This document shows positions 8,932-15,506 of a stretch of 16,049 nucleotides of DNA, piece after piece. How positions within the stretch are numbered: the first letter of the stretch is position 1; each line of letters opens with the position of its first letter. This DNA is from an uncultured Actinomycetes bacterium. GTDB lineage: Bacteria > Actinomycetota > Thermoleophilia > Solirubrobacterales > 70-9. The notes beneath the pieces are model-generated. The model saw only the letters and a list, made by a program, of their open reading frames with translations. It made no database searches and had not been told where the DNA came from. A program made the translations under genes and the position numbers. The DNA is taken from the NCBI GenBank assembly GCA_946886425.1, contig CAMPIP010000036.1:1-16049 (forward strand). The letters are read 5' to 3'.

Positions 8932-8954
8932 AACGGTCGCCGCGGGCGACCGTT
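8932..8954. terminator. 10-bp perfect hairpin downstream of purH
   Basis: AACGGTCGCC (8932-8941) and GGCGACCGTT (8945-8954) pair perfectly around GCG. The hairpin begins one base past the purH stop (8956-8958) on the minus strand and ends about 40 bp before the channel start. It is a good candidate for a terminator without a U-tract, ending the purN-purH transcript. Confidence 0.6.
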
Positions 8955-8955
8955 G

Positions 8956-10572
8956 TCAGTGCCGGAAGTGGCGGTGCTTGGTGAAGACCATCGTCACGCC
9001 GGCGGCTTCGCAGGCCTCGATGACCTCGGCGTCGCGTTTGGAACCGCCGGGCTGGATCACCGCGGTGGTGCCGGCCTGGATCGCCAGCTCGGGGCCGTCG
9101 GCGAAGGGGAAGAAGGCGTCGGAGGCGAGGGCGGAGCCGGCGAGAAGGTCGGTGGCGCCCTCGCCGCGGGCGTCGCGGCACTTCTCGACCGCGAGGCGGA
9201 CCGAGTCGACGCGGCTCATCTGGCCGGCGCCGATGCCGAGGGTCGCGCCGTCCTTGGCGATCACGATCGCGTTGGAGCGGACGCGGCGGCTGACGGTCCA
9301 GGCGAACAGCATGTCCTGCCACTGCTGCTCGCTCGGCTCCGACCCGGTCACCGCCTCCATGATCTGGCGGGGCTCGGGGTCGCCGTCGCGGTCCTGGATC
9401 AGCAGGCCGCCCATCACCTTCTTGACGTCGCGTTCGGTCGGGTCGGGCTGGCGGCGCTCCTCCTCGTCGAGGATCCGGATCGCCTCCTTCTGCTGCAGCA
9501 CGTCGAGCGCCCGGCCCTCGTAGCCGGGGGCGAAGAGGACCTCGACGAAGTTCTGGTGGAGGCGCTCGGCCAGCTCCTCGCCGACCCGCCGGTTGAAGGC
9601 GATGACGCCGCCGTAGGCGGAGACCGGGTCGCAGGCGAGCGCCTTCTCGTAGGCCTCGAGAACGCTGTCGCCGACAGCCACCCCGCAGGGGTTGTTGTGC
9701 TTGACGATGACGCAGGCCGGCTGCTCGAAGTCTTCGACCAGGCCGCGGGCCGAGTCGAGGTCGAGGACGTTGTTGAAGGAGAGCGCCTTGCCGTGCAGCT
9801 TCGAGACCCGCGAGAGGATGTGGCTGCGCGCCCCGGCTTCGGCGTAGAGCGCCGCCCGCTGGTGCGGATTCTCGCCGTAGGAGAGGTCGAGCACCTTCTC
9901 GTAGGCGATCGCCAGGTGTTCCGGGAAGTCCTCGTACTCGGTCGAGAACCAGCGGCTGATCGCGGCGTCGTAGCGGGCGGTCTGGGCGAAGGCCTCGTTG
10001 GCGAGCCAGTGCCGGGTCGTGGCCGAGACCTCGCCGCCGGTCTCCTCCAGCTCGGCGCAGACCGCGTCGTAGGACTCGGGCTTGACGATCACCGCCACCG
10101 CGGCGTGGTTCTTGGCGGCGGCGCGGATCATCGTCGGGCCGCCGATGTCGATGTTCTCGATCGCCACCTCGGGGGAGACGTCGTGGCCGGCGACGGTCTG
10201 CTCGAAGGGGTAGAGGTTGACGCAGACCAGGTCGATCGGGGCGATCCCCTCGCGCTCCAGCGTCGCCCGGTGGTCGGGGTCGTCGCGCCGCGCCAGCAGC
10301 GCCGCGTGCAGCCGCGGGTGCAGGGTCTTGACGCGGCCATCGAGGATCTCCTCCTGGCCGGTGAACTCGGAGACGTCGGTCACTTCCAGGCCGGCCTCGC
10401 GCAGCGCCGTCGCGGTGCCGCCGGTCGAGAGCAGCTCGACGCCGAGGTTGGCGAGGCTGCGGGCGAAGTCGGCGACGCCGGTCTTGTCGGAGACCGAGAT
10501 CAGCGCCCGGCGTACCCGGACGGCGCCGTCGCTGGCGGTCTCGGTGCGGGTGTCAGGGGCTGCCTCACTCAT
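8956..10572 (-). CDS. purH: Bifunctional AICAR transformylase / IMP cyclohydrolase
   Basis: A 538-residue enzyme for the last two steps of IMP synthesis: formyl transfer from 10-formyl-tetrahydrofolate to AICAR, then ring closure. The N-terminal cyclohydrolase domain (about 20-160) shows ALISVSDKTG, LLSTGGTA, DGRVKTLHPRLHAALLARRD and VNLYPFEQT, and IGGPTMIRAAAKNH. The transformylase domain (about 220-538) shows LSYGENPHQRAALY, the catalytic KHNNPCG (Lys291-His292), DPVSAYGG, GAGQMSRVDSV and SDAFFPFADG. Length is normal, with an N-terminal extension of about 20 residues. The ATG start overlaps the end of purN by 8 bp (ATGAGTGA), so the two are coupled. A 10-bp hairpin follows the stop. Confidence 0.97.
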   Translation of the reverse strand: MSEAAPDTRTETASDGAVRVRRALISVSDKTGVADFARSLANLGVELLSTGGTATALREAGLEVTDVSEFTGQEEILDGRVKTLHPRLHAALLARRDDPDHRATLEREGIAPIDLVCVNLYPFEQTVAGHDVSPEVAIENIDIGGPTMIRAAAKNHAAVAVIVKPESYDAVCAELEETGGEVSATTRHWLANEAFAQTARYDAAISRWFSTEYEDFPEHLAIAYEKVLDLSYGENPHQRAALYAEAGARSHILSRVSKLHGKALSFNNVLDLDSARGLVEDFEQPACVIVKHNNPCGVAVGDSVLEAYEKALACDPVSAYGGVIAFNRRVGEELAERLHQNFVEVLFAPGYEGRALDVLQQKEAIRILDEEERRQPDPTERDVKKVMGGLLIQDRDGDPEPRQIMEAVTGSEPSEQQWQDMLFAWTVSRRVRSNAIVIAKDGATLGIGAGQMSRVDSVRLAVEKCRDARGEGATDLLAGSALASDAFFPFADGPELAIQAGTTAVIQPGGSKRDAEVIEACEAAGVTMVFTKHRHFRH

Positions 10573-11182
10573 CGACGTGGACGACCGTGGGATCGTCGGC
10601 GTCGATCCTAACCCGGCCCTCCGCGATCATGCGGATCGCCTCCGGGTAGAGCTGGTGCTCGACGGTGTGGATCGCCGCCTCCAGCACGCCGCGCTCGCGC
10701 CCGACCGGGACCGGCACCCGCCGCTGCAGGATCGTCGGCCCGGTGTCGACCCCCTCGTCGACGAAGTGGACGGTGACGCCGGTCTCCTGGACACCGGCCG
10801 CCAGCGCCTGCCCGATCGCGTCGAGGCCGGGGAAGCTCGGCAGCAGCGCCGGGTGGATGTTGACGACGCGGCCGCGGAAGCGGGCCACGAACGGTTCGGT
10901 GAGCAGCTGCATGTAGCCGGCGAGGACGACCAGGTCGGCGTGCCGCGCCGCCACCCAGTCGCCCATCGCCGCGTCCCGCGAGGTGCGGTCGGCGTAGGCG
11001 TCGATCGGGAAGGCGGCGGTCTCGACCCCGGCCGCGACCGCGCGCTCCAGCGCCCGCGCTCCCGGCTTGTCGGAGCCGACCCCCGCCACCTCGATCCCCT
11101 CGCGCCCGTGCAGGGTGTCGAGGATCGCCTGCAGGTTGGTCCCGCTGCCCGAGGCGAGGACGACGATTCGAAAGCTGCTCAC
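10565..11182 (-). CDS. purN: Phosphoribosylglycinamide formyltransferase (GART)
   Basis: A 205-residue enzyme that formylates GAR with 10-formyl-tetrahydrofolate, step three of purine synthesis. Visible motifs are VVLASGSGTNLQAIL (phosphate loop, 7-21), VVLAGYMQLL, the catalytic NIHPALLPSFPG (Asn108, His110) and VDEGVDTGP (Asp146). In the segment after SFPG the usual His is replaced (GLDAIGQALAAG), a non-catalytic position as far as I know. The start is GTG at 11182. It is transcribed away from the CopD-like gene with about 40 bp between the starts, and overlaps purH by 8 bp. It is the first gene of a purN-purH operon. Confidence 0.95.
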   Translation of the reverse strand: MSSFRIVVLASGSGTNLQAILDTLHGREGIEVAGVGSDKPGARALERAVAAGVETAAFPIDAYADRTSRDAAMGDWVAARHADLVVLAGYMQLLTEPFVARFRGRVVNIHPALLPSFPGLDAIGQALAAGVQETGVTVHFVDEGVDTGPTILQRRVPVPVGRERGVLEAAIHTVEHQLYPEAIRMIAEGRVRIDADDPTVVHVDE

Positions 11183-11208
11183 GCGCGCATCTTCGCGCAG
11201 CCGGCCGA

Positions 11209-11214
11209 TAGGGT
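11209..11214 (+). promoter_or_regulatory. Candidate -10 hexamer for the CopD-like gene
   Basis: TAGGGT (TANNNT form) ends 8 bases before the ATG at 11223, giving a predicted transcript start within two bases of the ATG. There is no Shine-Dalgarno sequence in the remaining space. Confidence 0.35.
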
Positions 11215-11222
11215 CCGAGCCG

Positions 11223-11615
11223 ATGAGCGAGCTCTGGCGCGCGGTGTTGTATCTGCACCTGGTCTCGATGGCCTTCTTCCTCGGCGGCCAGCTGGTCTTC
11301 GGGCTCGCCGTGGTCCCGGTGCTGCGCGGGGAGGACCCCGAGCAGCGGGAGCGGATGCGGGCGGTCGCGCGGCGCTTCGGCTACGGCTCCCTGGCCGCCC
11401 TCGGCACCCTCTTCGTGACCGGCTGGGCGCTCGCCTCGCACTACGAGCTCTTCGACGAGTCGACCCTGCAGTGGAAGCTCGGCCTGGTCGCCGCCGTGAT
11501 CGCGCTGACGATCATCCACCTGCGCCGCCCGAAAATGCACGCCTTACAGGGCGGCATCCTCGCCCTCACGCTGGTGATCGTCTGGCTCGGCCTGAAGCTC
11601 GCGACCGGCGGCTGA
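11223..11615 (+). CDS. Small CopD-like membrane protein
   Basis: A 130-residue integral membrane protein with four hydrophobic helices at about residues 7-33, 53-74, 83-100 and 108-126. The first helix (YLHLVSMAFFLGGQLVFGL) carries His12 in the setting of CopD/DUF2269-type and related small heme- or copper-linked membrane proteins. Further His residues are His73, His99 and His106. The second helix is preceded by an Arg-rich amphipathic stretch. The ATG at 11223 is chosen because the frame upstream only mirrors purN. The gene diverges from purN and is followed, 99 bp later, by the S74-like gene. The family link is tentative; a role in copper or heme handling is not shown. Confidence 0.75.
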   Translation: MSELWRAVLYLHLVSMAFFLGGQLVFGLAVVPVLRGEDPEQRERMRAVARRFGYGSLAALGTLFVTGWALASHYELFDESTLQWKLGLVAAVIALTIIHLRRPKMHALQGGILALTLVIVWLGLKLATGG

Positions 11616-11676
11616 ACGACCGCCCCACCCCGCCTGAGCCATCCTTCGCCCCGGCTACAGTCAGGCCTCTTCAGGG

Positions 11677-11697
11677 CTGGCCACCGGGTCGGGCCAG
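11677..11697. other. Intergenic 11616-11714 with a small dyad and ribosome-binding site
   Basis: CTGGCC (11677-11682) and GGCCAG (11692-11697) are inverted complements just upstream of the secreted-protein gene. A TACAGT hexamer at 11656-11661 could be its -10. AAGGA (11704-11708) is a proper ribosome-binding site 6 bases before the ATG, unlike most genes here. No further signal is seen in this 99-bp gap. Confidence 0.3.
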
Positions 11698-11714
11698 GAA
11701 CGAAAGGAAACTCG

Positions 11715-12749
11715 ATGGATGGCCTCGTCCGACCGGCCCCGGCTCGGCGAATCTGGCTGGCCGCCGGCTGTGCGGCCGCTCTCGTCGCCCTGGCGCTCGC
11801 GGCCCTCGGCCCAGGAGCCGCTACCGCGGCGGTCCAGACCGAAGACCTGACGCTCCAGACCCAGGACACGCCAAAGATCCGGTTCGAACAGACCAATGCC
11901 GGCGGTTTCACGCCGCATACCTGGGACATCGCCGGCAACGAGGCGCAATTCTTCGTCCGCGACATCACCGGGGGGAGCCGCATACCCTTCCGGATCTGGG
12001 CCGGCGCCCCCGCTTCGAGCTTGAACGTCGACGACGACGGTGACATCGGCATCGGCACTCCCTCCCCGGACGGATCGATGGAGATCGCCCGCGACGCCGA
12101 CGTCAACCTCCTCTACACGGCCACCGGCCCGGACCCCGACGTGAGTTGGACCAGCGGCATCCCGGCCAGCGGGGGAACCTTCACGATCGGCCTCACCGGC
12201 GCCGCCACGCCCGCCGTCGCCGTGCTGCCCGGAGGTGACCTCACGGCCGCCGGCTCGCTCGCCGAGCTGGCCACCCCGGGCAACGTCAGCGGCCTCACCG
12301 CCATCGATCCGGCTCAGGTACTGCGGAAGGTGGAGGCCCTGCCGGTCCGGAGCTGGACCTTTGCCGCCTCGCCCGACGGCCGCCACCTCGGGCCGCTCGC
12401 GGGTGACTTCTCCGCCAGCTTCGGTCTCGGCAGTTCGGCCGCCCTCGCACCTGGCGACGTGGCCGGCGTCGCGCTCGCCGCGATCCAGGGCCTGCTGGCG
12501 GAGAACCGGAGCCTCTCGGCGCGGGTGGAGAAGGCCGAGACGGCAGCCGTCGAGGCCAAGGCGGCGGCTGCGGAGGCCAAGGCCGCGGCTGGCAGGGCGC
12601 CGGAGCGCGAGGCCGCGGCCGGCAAGGTTCCCGCGGTGGACGCTGGCGCTAGAACCGCCAACGCCAAGCTCTCCAGGAGGGTCCGCAAGCTCGGCAAGCA
12701 GATGAAGAGGCTGCGCCGCCTGGTCAGGTCAGCCAGGAACGGTCTCTAG
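11715..12749 (+). CDS. Secreted tail-fibre / peptidase S74 chaperone-like protein
   Basis: A 344-residue exported protein. A signal peptide or anchor spans 12-39 (hydrophobic core, AATA-A). Residues 40-185 form a beta-rich region with KIRFEQT, HTWDIAGNEAQFFVRD, LNVDDDGDIGIGT and TFTIGLTG, the style of tail-fibre and adhesin repeats. Residues 195-262 match the S74 intramolecular-chaperone core: VLRKVEALPVRSWTF, RHLGPLAGDFSASFGLG and GVALAAIQGLLAEN. The SDxxLK segment that normally opens this domain is not seen; the place reads TPGNVSGLTAIDPA, so autocleavage may be lost. A coiled coil (260-300, Ala/Glu/Lys-rich) leads to a strongly basic tail (318-342). It may trimerise and bind the wall or other polyanions. 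The 3' end overlaps convergent purF by 21 bp. No other phage genes are near. Confidence 0.8.
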   Translation: MDGLVRPAPARRIWLAAGCAAALVALALAALGPGAATAAVQTEDLTLQTQDTPKIRFEQTNAGGFTPHTWDIAGNEAQFFVRDITGGSRIPFRIWAGAPASSLNVDDDGDIGIGTPSPDGSMEIARDADVNLLYTATGPDPDVSWTSGIPASGGTFTIGLTGAATPAVAVLPGGDLTAAGSLAELATPGNVSGLTAIDPAQVLRKVEALPVRSWTFAASPDGRHLGPLAGDFSASFGLGSSAALAPGDVAGVALAAIQGLLAENRSLSARVEKAETAAVEAKAAAAEAKAAAGRAPEREAAAGKVPAVDAGARTANAKLSRRVRKLGKQMKRLRRLVRSARNGL

Positions 12750-14153
12750 CGCGTATTTGCCGCCGGCGGCGTCGGGGTCGCCGAGCGGGTAGTCGCCGCT
12801 GAAGCAGGCGTCGCAGTGGTCGCCGCGGTCGGCGCCGATCGCCTCGTAGACGCCGTCGAGGGAGAGGTAGGCGAGCGAGTCGGCGTCGAGCTCGTCGGCG
12901 ATCTCCTGGATCGAGCGCTTGTGGGCGATCATCTCCTCGCGGGTCGACATGTCGACGCCGTAGTGGCAGGGGTTGCGGATCGGCGGCGCCGAGATCCGCA
13001 GGTGCACCTCGCTGGCCCCGGCGCCGCGCAGCATCCCGACGATCTGCCGGGTCGTGTTTCCGCGCACGATCGAGTCGTCGACGACGACCAGGCGTTGGCC
13101 GGCGACGATCTCCGGCAGCGGGTTGAACTTCAGCCGCAGGCCATGCTTGCGCAGCTCCTGGCCGGGCTGGATGAAGGTCCGGGCGACGTAGCGGTTCTTG
13201 ATCAGGCCGTCGTCGCGGGGCAAACCCGAGGCGCGCGCGAACCCGGCCGCGGCCGGGTTGCCGGAGTCCGGCACGGCGATCACCAGGTCGGCCTCGACCG
13301 GCGACTCGCGCCAGAGGATCTCGCCCATCCGGCCGCGCACCTGCTGGAGGACCTTGCCCTCGAGGCGGCTGTCGGGCCGCGAGAAGTAGATGTGCTCGAA
13401 GACGCAGCGGGCCGGCGTCTCCGCCTTCACCACCTGGCGCGTCTCCAGCCCCCGCTCGGTCAGCGAGACCATCTCGCCGGGATGCACCTCGCGCATCAGC
13501 TCGGCGCCGATGATGTCGAAGGCGCAGCTCTCCGAGGCGACCACGAAGCGGTCGCCGAGCCGGCCGAGCGAGAGCGGCCGGATCCCGTGCGGGTCGCGGA
13601 AGGCGACGATCGCCCGCTTGGTCATCACCACGGTCGAGTAGGCGCCCTGCAGGCGCGGCATCACGCTGGCGACCGCATCCTCGATCATCCGCCCGCCGTG
13701 GGAAGAGACCAGGGCGGCGATGATCTCCGAGTCCGAGGTGCCGCGGAAGTCGATCCCCTTCTCCTTCAGCTCCGCCCAGAGCTCGACCGCGTTGGTGAGG
13801 TTGCCGTTGTGGGCGAGGGCCACCTCGCGACCGTCGTCGCGCCAGACCGGCTGCGCGTTCTCCCAGGAGCCGCCGCCGGTGGTCGAGTAGCGCACGTGGC
13901 CGATCGCCATGTCGCCCTCCAGCGCCCGCAGCTTCTCCTCGTCGAAGACCTGGGAGACCAGGCCGCTGTCGCGCAGGGTGGTGATGTGACCGCCCTCGCA
14001 GGTGGCGATCCCGGCCGACTCCTGGCCGCGGTGCTGCAGGGCGTAGAGCCCGAAGTAGGCCAACCGGGCAACGTCGTGGCCGGGTGCGTATACGCCGAAG
14101 ACCCCGCATTCCTCACGCGGGCCATCGCTGAGAATCCGCTCTGCCGAAGACAA
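12729..14153 (-). CDS. purF: Amidophosphoribosyltransferase
   Basis: A 474-residue enzyme of step one of purine synthesis, moving glutamine-derived ammonia to PRPP. The Ntn-type glutaminase begins at Cys16 (EECGVFGVYAP) after a 15-residue propeptide that is normally removed, followed by ALQHRGQESAG, GHVRYSTTGG, AHNGNLTN and GTSDSE. The transferase domain carries the PRPP loop VVVDDSIVRGNTTRQ. Cysteines for a B. subtilis-type [4Fe-4S] cluster are present in RCVFEHIYFSRPDS, NPCHYGVDM and HCDACFSGDYPL, so the enzyme is likely oxygen-sensitive. The frame is open to GTG 14258, but TTG at 14153 gives the normal length and has GAGGA 12 bp upstream; TTG 14177 is another option. The 5' region holds overlapping dyads. 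Confidence 0.95.
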   Translation of the reverse strand: MSSAERILSDGPREECGVFGVYAPGHDVARLAYFGLYALQHRGQESAGIATCEGGHITTLRDSGLVSQVFDEEKLRALEGDMAIGHVRYSTTGGGSWENAQPVWRDDGREVALAHNGNLTNAVELWAELKEKGIDFRGTSDSEIIAALVSSHGGRMIEDAVASVMPRLQGAYSTVVMTKRAIVAFRDPHGIRPLSLGRLGDRFVVASESCAFDIIGAELMREVHPGEMVSLTERGLETRQVVKAETPARCVFEHIYFSRPDSRLEGKVLQQVRGRMGEILWRESPVEADLVIAVPDSGNPAAAGFARASGLPRDDGLIKNRYVARTFIQPGQELRKHGLRLKFNPLPEIVAGQRLVVVDDSIVRGNTTRQIVGMLRGAGASEVHLRISAPPIRNPCHYGVDMSTREEMIAHKRSIQEIADELDADSLAYLSLDGVYEAIGADRGDHCDACFSGDYPLGDPDAAGGKYALETVPG

Positions 14154-14194
14154 AGGAGCGCGCTTTCCTCGCTGCAATGGGAGACGGGACGCGC

Positions 14195-14222
14195 AGGCAG
14201 ACTGCCTACCCCGGCAGGGTAG
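14195..14222. promoter_or_regulatory. Overlapping dyads upstream of purF
   Basis: AGGCAG-A-CTGCCT (14195-14207) overlaps CTACCC-CGGCA-GGGTAG (14206-14222). CTGCC (14202-14206) can pair with GGCAG either at 14196-14200 or at 14213-14217, so the stems are mutually exclusive. A TACCCT hexamer on the minus strand (14216-14221) could be the purF -10. This might be an operator or an RNA switch in the leader. Confidence 0.35.
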
Positions 14223-14261
14223 CAGCGGCCATGGACCGCGCCGGCCGTCGGTTCGCACACA

Positions 14262-14302
14262 CGTCTGCCCTGACCCGTCCTATGCACGGGTCAGGGCAGA
14301 CG
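14262..14302. terminator. 17-bp perfect hairpin between the cupin gene and purF
   Basis: CGTCTGCCCTGACCCGT (14262-14278) and its exact complement at 14286-14302 flank the 7-nt loop CCTATGC. It begins 8 bp after the cupin stop codon on the minus strand and lies about 110 bp ahead of the purF start. A stem this long with no mismatch is a strong candidate for a factor-independent terminator without a U-tract, as is common in actinobacteria, or a regulator-binding site. Confidence 0.7.
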
Positions 14303-14310
14303 GGTGGGGC

Positions 14311-14823
14311 TCAGTAGCCAGGGGCGGCGGCCGGCTCGCCGATCTTCAGGTCGAAGCGCTCGAGCAGGCCCGGGACCGTTTCGGGCTGCATGTCGAGGGC
14401 GTAGCGGTCGCAGAGGGCGGCCACGTCCTCGGGCGCGGCCTGGAGGACGCCGCCCATCGCGACCAGCTCGGCGAAGAAGCGCTCGAAGCCGGCGGGGGAG
14501 ATGATCTCGAGGATCCGGCAGGTCTCCTCGCCGGCGTTCCAGAAGGTGTGCCACTCGCCGCGCGGCTTGTGGACCAGGTCGCCGGGACCGGCTTCGAGGA
14601 CGTCGTCGCCGAGCAGCGCCCCCATCCGGCCCTCCAGCACGTAGCTGTACTCGTCCTCGTTGTTGTGCCGGTGCAGGGGAGCCGCCAGCGCCTTCGGCGG
14701 CAGCGGGTGTTCGACCAGCGAGAAACGCTGGGCTGCCTCGTCGCCGTCGATCATGAACCGGACTCCGATGCTTCCGAGGAAGCCCGCCTCGCCGTCGTTC
14801 GGACCAACCACCTTCGAGCTCAT
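14311..14823 (-). CDS. Cupin-domain protein
   Basis: A 170-residue single-domain cupin. The first metal motif reads PLHRHNNEDEYSYVLEG (His51, His53, Glu58), the second GDLVHKPRGEWHTFWN (His92), which together would bind one metal ion; the barrel spans about 45-110. Residues 110-160 form a helical extension (GFERFFAELVAMGG and PEDVAALCDRYALD) seen in quercetin-dioxygenase-like cupins of unknown substrate. The ATG at 14823 is chosen because GGAGG lies 8 bp before it. An upstream ATG at 14838 overlaps that same ribosome-binding site. It is divergent from a TetR regulator and has a promoter whose spacer is the probable TetR operator, so it is likely repressed until an unknown ligand appears. Enzyme versus binding protein is not decided. 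Confidence 0.9.
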   Translation of the reverse strand: MSSKVVGPNDGEAGFLGSIGVRFMIDGDEAAQRFSLVEHPLPPKALAAPLHRHNNEDEYSYVLEGRMGALLGDDVLEAGPGDLVHKPRGEWHTFWNAGEETCRILEIISPAGFERFFAELVAMGGVLQAAPEDVAALCDRYALDMQPETVPGLLERFDLKIGEPAAAPGY

Positions 14824-14867
14824 CTTTCGTACCTCCATTTTCGTTAGACAGTAGTGTCGCGCGAAAA

Positions 14868-14896
14868 ACAGTAGACAGGTCGGATCGATCTGTCAA
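14868..14896 (-). promoter_or_regulatory. Strong cupin promoter (TTGACA-N17-TACTGT)
   Basis: On the minus strand TTGACA (14896-14891), a 17-bp spacer and TACTGT (14873-14868) form a near-consensus housekeeping promoter. The expected start is near 14861, giving a leader of about 38 nt with GGAGG before the ATG. It is the best-formed promoter in the window. Confidence 0.8.
14874..14894. promoter_or_regulatory. Near-perfect 21-bp palindrome, probable TetR operator
   Basis: The half-sites GACAGGTCG (14874-14882) and CGATCTGTC (14886-14894) are inverted copies that differ at one base, around a 3-bp centre. The palindrome fills the spacer and part of the -35 box of the cupin promoter. A shorter dyad with the same core, GACAGTAGTGTC, lies at 14847-14858 in the cupin leader. 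ATCTGT (14888-14893) and ACAGAT (14907-14912) form another inverted pair up to the TetR ATG. Confidence 0.75.
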
Positions 14897-14912
14897 GATT
14901 GGACGTACAGAT

Positions 14913-15506
14913 ATGTCCGATGAAAAACGCCAGTACCGGATGAAGCGCCGCGCCGAACAGGAGGCGGAGACCCGGCTGCGGATCACCGAAGCCGCCGTCG
15001 CGCTGCACGGATCGCTCGGGCCGGCCCAGACCTCGGTCAGCGCCGTCGCCGAGCGGGCCGGGGTGCGCCGCTCGACCGTCTACCGCCACTTCCCCGACGA
15101 GGCGGCGCTGCTCGGCGCCTGTTCGGCCCACTGGGCCGCCGCCAACCCACCCCCGGACGTGACCGCCTGGGCCCGCGTCGCCGACCCCGGCGAGCGCCTC
15201 GACGCCGCCCTCGCCGAGCTCTACGCCTACTACCGCCGCACCGCGGGGATGATCGAGAAGCTGCTTCGCGACGAAGCGGAGATGCCGGTCGTCGCCGAGC
15301 TGATGAGCGCCTTCTGGGGCCTGCTCGACATAGCCGCCGACTCCCTGCTCGCCGGCCGCGGCCTGCGCGGCAAGGCCCGCCGGCGCACCCGCGCCGCGAT
15401 CGGCCACGCGCTCGCCTTCCCGACCTGGCAGGACCTGACCGGCAAGCAGGGGCTCAACGACGTCGAGGCGGCGGCGCTGACGTCAGCCTTCGTCGCCGCC
15501 GCCTGA
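14913..15506 (+). CDS. TetR/AcrR-family transcriptional regulator
   Basis: A 197-residue regulator. The N-terminal region is basic, and the helix-turn-helix is SVSAVAERAGVRRSTVYRHF (41-60), continuing PDEAALLGA, typical of TetR proteins. The C-terminal all-helical ligand domain (about 75-197) is not like any subgroup I can name. The ATG at 14913 has only a weak GGA upstream. It is divergent from the cupin gene and shares a 89-bp intergenic region containing a 21-bp palindrome in the cupin promoter, so it probably represses the cupin gene and perhaps itself. Its stop overlaps the end of the convergent ABC ATPase gene by 24 bp. Confidence 0.92.
   Translation: MSDEKRQYRMKRRAEQEAETRLRITEAAVALHGSLGPAQTSVSAVAERAGVRRSTVYRHFPDEAALLGACSAHWAAANPPPDVTAWARVADPGERLDAALAELYAYYRRTAGMIEKLLRDEAEMPVVAELMSAFWGLLDIAADSLLAGRGLRGKARRRTRAAIGHALAFPTWQDLTGKQGLNDVEAAALTSAFVAAA

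Noticed and set aside
8953..10611. 552-codon open frame on the plus strand opposite purH
   Set aside because: Shadow frame of purH with low-complexity composition.
12816..14222. 468-codon open frame on the plus strand opposite purF
   Set aside because: Shadow frame; purF is recognised throughout on the other strand.
14154..14258. 35-residue N-terminal extension of PurF
   Set aside because: It overlaps the upstream dyads, has no ribosome-binding site and makes an over-long propeptide; TTG 14153 fits the family better.
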